DNA of 41,248 nt, taken from IMG/VR virus record IMGVR_UViG_3300042478_002451, positions 1-41,248 of that record. One strand, written 5' to 3'. Position 1 is the first letter of the stretch. The number at the start of each line of letters is the position of its first letter. This document shows, piece after piece, positions 38,473 to 41,248 of the stretch. A program made the position numbers and the translations under genes. The notes under the pieces are model-generated. The model was given only the letters and a program-made list of their open reading frames with translations, was not told the DNA's origin and ran no database searches. Origin of the DNA: a virus.

Positions 38473-38987
38473 TGAAAATACCCCTTGGATTGTTGAACAG
38501 TGCCGTCGTTTTGGTAGTGCCCACGCGCTGCATAAGTAAGTTGCGGTACTTCTGCTAAGCGGTGAACTACGAGCTGCCCAATGCGCATCCCATGCCAAAT
38601 CGGAATCGGATGGAACCGCCTGATGTTGCTCAGCTCCAGTGTCAAGATCCCGGAAAATCCGCTGTCTGCAAATCCGGCCAAGCTGTGCTCAATCCCTTCC
38701 CTGGCACGGGAAGACTTGAGCATGAACTGCACCGCGCAGTCATCAGGCACCGTGATGCGCTCCAGTGTTGCCGCAAGCAAAAACTCACCCGGCGCCATGA
38801 AGTACGGCGACTCCTGACTGGTGTCCCCGATGCTGACCTGCTGGAACTCAGTCGCAAGCTGAGTCTCAAACAAGATCGTCGGCCCCAGTCGTACATCCAG
38901 CGAACAGGGATTTACCAGTGCTGGGTCGTACTGATCGACAAGGCCCTGTTTGCACAGGGCCGCAATTTGCGAATCACACAAAATCAT
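38469..38987 (-). CDS. dcd: dCTP deaminase (dUTPase-fold)
   Basis: A 172-residue enzyme that turns dCTP into dUTP as the first step to dTTP. DYDPALVNPCSLDVRLG matches the N-terminal nucleotide-binding part (PxSxDxxLG). FMLKSSRAREGIEHSLAG contains the S-S-R motif, then FADSGFSGILTLELSNI is the Dcd/dUTPase motif with the GFxGxLTLELxN pattern. The C-terminus is Gly/Gln-rich (ARGHYQNDGTVQQSKGYFQ). It could be bifunctional with dUTPase. Its partner DUF3310 gene lies directly downstream. Confidence 0.9.
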   Translation of the reverse strand: MILCDSQIAALCKQGLVDQYDPALVNPCSLDVRLGPTILFETQLATEFQQVSIGDTSQESPYFMAPGEFLLAATLERITVPDDCAVQFMLKSSRAREGIEHSLAGFADSGFSGILTLELSNIRRFHPIPIWHGMRIGQLVVHRLAEVPQLTYAARGHYQNDGTVQQSKGYFQ

Positions 38988-39376
38988 CAGCTATGGAGCG
39001 TGACAACGTTGGATACAGCCGGCTCGACATGTTTCCAGGTCTTGCCGTACTTGATGCAGTTGATCGTGGTGGGATGCACCCCGTACCGCTTAGCCAGCTT
39101 GACTGCAGATAACTCCTTGGCGATCAAGATGCGCTTGATCTCCCGCACATCTGCCTCACGCAGCATCTCCCGCTTCTTGCGGCGAGACACACGAGTCTTA
39201 GGTTGAGACTGGGGCTGCTTGACGGTTTTGACGGTTTCCGGAGTTTTTTGCTCCAGTTCGAGGGTGACGGTCTGGGCGCAGCCGACGATCCGCGTCAGGT
39301 TCTGAATGATGTCAGACGCTGCCTGGATATTGGTCAGCAGATCGTGGGTTTCTTTGTCAGAGAGAAGAGTGAGCAT
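38987..39376 (-). CDS. Helix-turn-helix protein
   Basis: A 129-residue protein. The N-terminal 45 residues are helical. A Lys/Pro/Gln-rich linker follows (TVKQPQSQPKTRVSRRKK). The C-terminal 55 residues have AVKLAKRYGVHPTTINCIKY, a helix-turn-helix like those of homing-endonuclease-associated or transposase-like modules, ending in GKTWKHV. The start ATG 39376 is 22 bases after a TACACT box on the minus strand. A regulator is likely. Confidence 0.7.
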   Translation of the reverse strand: MLTLLSDKETHDLLTNIQAASDIIQNLTRIVGCAQTVTLELEQKTPETVKTVKQPQSQPKTRVSRRKKREMLREADVREIKRILIAKELSAVKLAKRYGVHPTTINCIKYGKTWKHVEPAVSNVVTLHS

Positions 39377-39398
39377 GAGAGGTGGTTGAACGTTGTGC

Positions 39399-39404
39399 AG
39401 TGTA
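39399..39404 (-). promoter_or_regulatory. -10-like box TACACT (leftward)
   Basis: On the minus strand AGTACTACACTGCAC lies 22 bases before the start at 39376. Confidence 0.5.
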
Positions 39405-39408
39405 GTAC

Positions 39409-39660
39409 TCAATCAGCCTGTTTGGCATAAGCCCGTTGAATCGCAATAAGAGTCTCAGCTGGGACACTGAGAATCTCGAAGAGCGCTAGGGCGGCTAGGC
39501 GGTCAGGCGTAACAGTGTCAGCAGCGGCAAGAGTGTCAGAAACTCGCCGATGAAGCTGACAGAGGTTGCGTGGGGCGACCCACGTCGAGTCGCCCGGTAT
39601 CGGCTCCGTGCCGTAGCCCCAGTCGTCGTAATCCTCCTCATTCCGCGTCGTCCTCGCCAA
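39409..39660 (-). CDS. Small unknown protein, probable TTG start
   Basis: An 83-residue protein. EDYDDWGYGTEPIPGDSTWV and then LCQLHRRVSDTLAAADTVTP, a helical end. No ATG or GTG exists at its start; TTG 39660 is the best in-frame codon I see, overlapping the upstream gene by 23 bases. GAGGAGG occurs at the upstream gene's stop but is not followed by a start in this frame. The end overlaps the TACACT promoter region at 39399. Confidence 0.5.
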   Translation of the reverse strand: MARTTRNEEDYDDWGYGTEPIPGDSTWVAPRNLCQLHRRVSDTLAAADTVTPDRLAALALFEILSVPAETLIAIQRAYAKQAD

Positions 39661-39919
39661 AGTCGTAGAGATCGGACTGGTCCACCACCTCCCAGTTCTC
39701 GATTCGGTCCTCGAACATGCGCCGGAGTCCTGCATCGGTAGCTGGAATTACGTCTTCATCACAAAAGTAGAAGGAGCCTCGGCACACGGCAGGCCCCCAT
39801 TCGGCCGGCTCTTCCATGGTGGGCGGATGCACCACGACCACATCATCGACCAGGGCCTCGACATGGCACGTCCCATCCACCCCAAAAGAAAGGTCCAACA
39901 CTTCGAGAACATCAGCCAC
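39638..39919 (-). CDS. Small acidic unknown protein
   Basis: A 93-residue acidic protein. It begins MADVLEVLDLSFGVDGTCHV, then VEALVDDVVVVHPPTMEEPA and an end with RRMFEDRIENWEVVDQSDLY. Strand-rich N-terminus and helical, charged C-terminus. It overlaps the genes on both sides by 8 and 23 bases. Unknown function. Confidence 0.65.
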   Translation of the reverse strand: MADVLEVLDLSFGVDGTCHVEALVDDVVVVHPPTMEEPAEWGPAVCRGSFYFCDEDVIPATDAGLRRMFEDRIENWEVVDQSDLYDFGEDDAE

Positions 39920-40163
39920 GGCTCACCTCCTCAACACGATGGCCGGTCAACTGCTCCATCCACGTGTCCCAGCTCATCTTGAGCCATTGCTCCATGTCCT
40001 CCAGGCGTTCCAGCTGGTGCCTGTCGTAACTGGCGCTGAGACCGTACTTCTCGGTGTTTGCAATGCGTTCTTTGATGCTGGTGATGGCCCAGCGGGTTGC
40101 GAAGTAGTACTCGCTGAGCTTGCTGTTGTCCAGCTTGGTGTGCAGGCTGGTGTGGGTGTCCAT
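39912..40163 (-). CDS. Small helical unknown protein
   Basis: An 83-residue, mostly helical protein with many charged residues (LSEYYFATRWAITSIKERIA, then RHQLERLEDMEQWLKMSWDT). It ends in MEQLTGHRVEEVSRG and overlaps the next gene by 8 bases. It starts the four-gene overlapping set down to 39409. Unknown function. Confidence 0.65.
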   Translation of the reverse strand: MDTHTSLHTKLDNSKLSEYYFATRWAITSIKERIANTEKYGLSASYDRHQLERLEDMEQWLKMSWDTWMEQLTGHRVEEVSRG

Positions 40164-40182
40164 AGTCCTCTAATACAGAAAC

Positions 40183-40208
40183 AGGGCAGGAAGCTCTCGC
40201 CCCCTGCC
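40183..40208 (-). other. Hairpin and repeat region before the 83-residue gene
   Basis: GGGCAGG and CCTGCCC (40183-40189 and 40202-40208 region) can pair; on the minus strand a short T-rich stretch follows. It may be a weak leftward terminator. CCATAGTGTTACACACA lies at 40208-40224. Confidence 0.35.
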
Positions 40209-40224
40209 CATAGTGTTACACACA
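40208..40224. repeat. 17-bp sequence repeated exactly at 2624-2640
   Basis: CCATAGTGTTACACACA occurs here in a gene gap and again at 2624-2640 inside the nuclease gene. The inner TGTTACACAC recurs at 6910-6919 before the large terminase. Confidence 0.55.
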
Positions 40225-40259
40225 GCCAGCGGTGCCGGCAATCCCATCAGTTGTAAAAC

Positions 40260-40607
40260 TTAATCCTCGGGTACGCCAAGGATGTGGGCGGGGTAGGTGG
40301 TGAGCACGGAGACGTCTGCCCCTTGGCGCAGGGCCTGCCCAACGACGTAGTGGAAGATCCGGGTGCTGTCGCCGCACTCGAAGATCTGGATCTCATCGAC
40401 CTCGACAGGCTTGCCCTTCCTAAACCAGCTGGTACGCACGATGCTGTGGATCTCATCGGGCACGTTGCCGACGGTGTAACAAAGCGTGGGCCGCCTAGGC
40501 GGCCTCGGCTCACGCTTGGACTTGTCTGCGACATCCACGGGGTCTCTCCAGAAGATCCAAGCGACCACCCGCAGGAGGCCCAAGAAAAAGTTAGGCGTTC
40601 GTAGCAC
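40260..40607 (-). CDS. Unknown protein with an N-terminal hydrophobic segment
   Basis: A 115-residue protein. GTG 40607 is chosen because GGAG lies 8 bases upstream; the longer TTG at 40655 lacks a good site. The first 20 residues (MLRTPNFFLGLLRVVAWIFW) are hydrophobic with a basic end, so it may be membrane-associated. The rest has CYTVGNVPDEIHSIVRTSWF and EIQIFECGDSTRIFHYVVG, a beta-rich domain. No known family. Confidence 0.6.
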   Translation of the reverse strand: MLRTPNFFLGLLRVVAWIFWRDPVDVADKSKREPRPPRRPTLCYTVGNVPDEIHSIVRTSWFRKGKPVEVDEIQIFECGDSTRIFHYVVGQALRQGADVSVLTTYPAHILGVPED

Positions 40608-40654
40608 GGGCAGCTCTCCAGTAACGGCAGGGTTTTGCGTACACCCGCTCGTCA

Positions 40655-40679
40655 AGACACGGGAATGACCCGCGTGTCT
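40655..40679 (-). other. Inverted repeat after the primase-type gene
   Basis: AGACACG (40655-40661) and CGTGTCT (40673-40679) form a 7-bp inverted repeat in the gap after the stop at 40686. No T-run follows on either strand. Confidence 0.45.
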
Positions 40680-40685
40680 GTTGTA

Positions 40686-41248
40686 CTACGTCCAGCTGTC
40701 CGAGGCACTTCGCATCAGCTGTGCCATCTCCTCGGGAGTGCGTTGGCTCTCGCGCGTGAAGATAGACGTGTCCTGCTGTCCCAAACTCTGAGATCCATTG
40801 CCCTGCAACGGATCTACTGTTTTGAGTTGTCCCATTTTGTCCCGTTTTGTCCCAACCTGTCCTTTGGGTGTCCCAGAGCCCGGCTGACGCTCCGGTTTGG
40901 GACAACTTGGGACAAACTGGGACAGCTTGGGACAACCCATTTCCTGAGATCCCTTTCCAGCACTGGATTCTTCTTCTTTGGGACAAGGTATACCTCCTCC
41001 CCCCACGCGCGCGAGTACTGCTGAGTAGCGCTTGCTGGAACGTTCTCCTTCAACCGAGACCAGCCCCCGGTCGACCAAGCGCTGGAGCGACTTGGAGATT
41101 GCGCTGACGCTGCCCCCAAGCAGAGGGTCGGCGTTCAACTCAGTCCGAGTCATTGGCACGCCTTTGGTGCGCAGCCGCTGAAGCACCCGGTCGATGATCG
41201 AGGCAGGACTGGCCGAATCGACTCCTTCCAGAGCCGGCAGATCCTGGA
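40686..41248 (-). CDS. C-terminal winged-helix region of a replication protein, 5' end cut by window edge
   Basis: The frame is open to the right edge, so the visible 187 residues are a C-terminus. Residues near the edge read QDLPALEGVDSASPASIIDR, then a winged helix (VLQRLRTKGVPMTRTELNAD, then SVSAISKSLQRLVDRGLVSV). The next 90 residues are low-complexity (Gly, Ser, Gln, Pro). They are coded over DNA that carries two arrays of TGTCCC repeats. The end has RTPEEMAQLMRSASDSWT. Frame and strand fit the truncated primase-ATPase at 1-1498, whose C-terminus this could be. Confidence 0.65.
   Translation of the reverse strand, partial: QDLPALEGVDSASPASIIDRVLQRLRTKGVPMTRTELNADPLLGGSVSAISKSLQRLVDRGLVSVEGERSSKRYSAVLARVGGGGIPCPKEEESSAGKGSQEMGCPKLSQFVPSCPKPERQPGSGTPKGQVGTKRDKMGQLKTVDPLQGNGSQSLGQQDTSIFTRESQRTPEEMAQLMRSASDSWT
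40828..40863 (+). repeat. TGTCCC array, 10-bp period
   Basis: TGTCCC starts at 40828, 40838 and 40848, and TGTCCT at 40858; a further TGTCCC is at 40869. Spacing is exactly 10 bases, not a multiple of 3. Confidence 0.9.
40899..40934 (+). repeat. GGGACA array, 10-bp period, inverted relative to the TGTCCC array
   Basis: GGGACA starts at 40899, 40909, 40919 and 40929, exactly 10 bases apart; a further copy is at 40980. It is the reverse complement of the array at 40828 and faces it across about 35 bases. Confidence 0.9.

Noticed and set aside
1-41248. tRNA genes, CRISPR arrays, insertion sequences, integrase or attachment site
   Set aside because: I looked for tRNA T-loop patterns, regular spacer arrays, transposase motifs and integrase residues and saw none. 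A few short direct repeats exist but none fits these classes.

Overview
The window looks like almost the whole genome of a tailed, siphovirus-type bacteriophage that probably infects a cyanobacterium of the Synechococcus/Cyanobium group. The complete DNA-packaging, head, neck and long-tail gene set is present in the usual order. Several very small proteins (at 8432, 30944 and 31929) resemble ones I associate with cyanophages. Many genes start without a Shine-Dalgarno sequence, as is common in cyanobacteria. The host is an inference; no integrase, repressor or tRNA gene was seen.

Layout. (1) 1-1498, minus: N-terminal part of a primase-polymerase / PriCT_2 / RecA-like ATPase, cut by the left edge. 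The last 563 bases (40686-41248, minus) hold a C-terminal winged-helix segment in a compatible frame, so the two edges may be the two ends of one gene on a circular map with a short piece missing. (2) 1.6-6.3 kb: early/accessory genes: a ssDNA-binding-like protein, an amber-interrupted zinc protein, a PD-(D/E)XK nuclease, an HNH-AP2 homing endonuclease, a small leftward pair, two unknown acidic proteins, then the small terminase. (3) 6.4-13.1 kb: two tiny membrane proteins, large terminase, small genes, portal, scaffold and capsid. (4) 13.1-25.8 kb: neck proteins, tail terminator, tail tube, tail-assembly chaperones with a probable -1 frameshift, tape measure, tail-tip genes, and two more tube-like proteins. 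(5) 25.8-30.6 kb: two long fibre proteins. (6) 30.6-33.6 kb: small genes, an HNH gene, and a lysis cassette with a small membrane protein that carries a textbook -1 frameshift signal, then a two-domain endolysin. (7) 33.6-41.2 kb, all minus: DNA polymerase A, dCTP deaminase, a DUF3310 protein, several small DNA-binding proteins and unknowns.

Expression. Most transcription-unit heads carry a TANNNT (-10-like) box, in the structural half mostly TA(G/A/C)ACTGA, usually 21-35 bases before the start codon. Intrinsic terminators often sit directly before such a box. The most unusual DNA-level signals are two oppositely oriented sets of 10-bp-period TGTCCC repeats inside the primase-type gene at the right edge; a 7-mer (CTGGAGC) strongly biased to the plus strand whatever the gene direction; an inverted-plus-direct repeat beside a ribbon-helix-helix gene; and two candidate programmed frameshifts.
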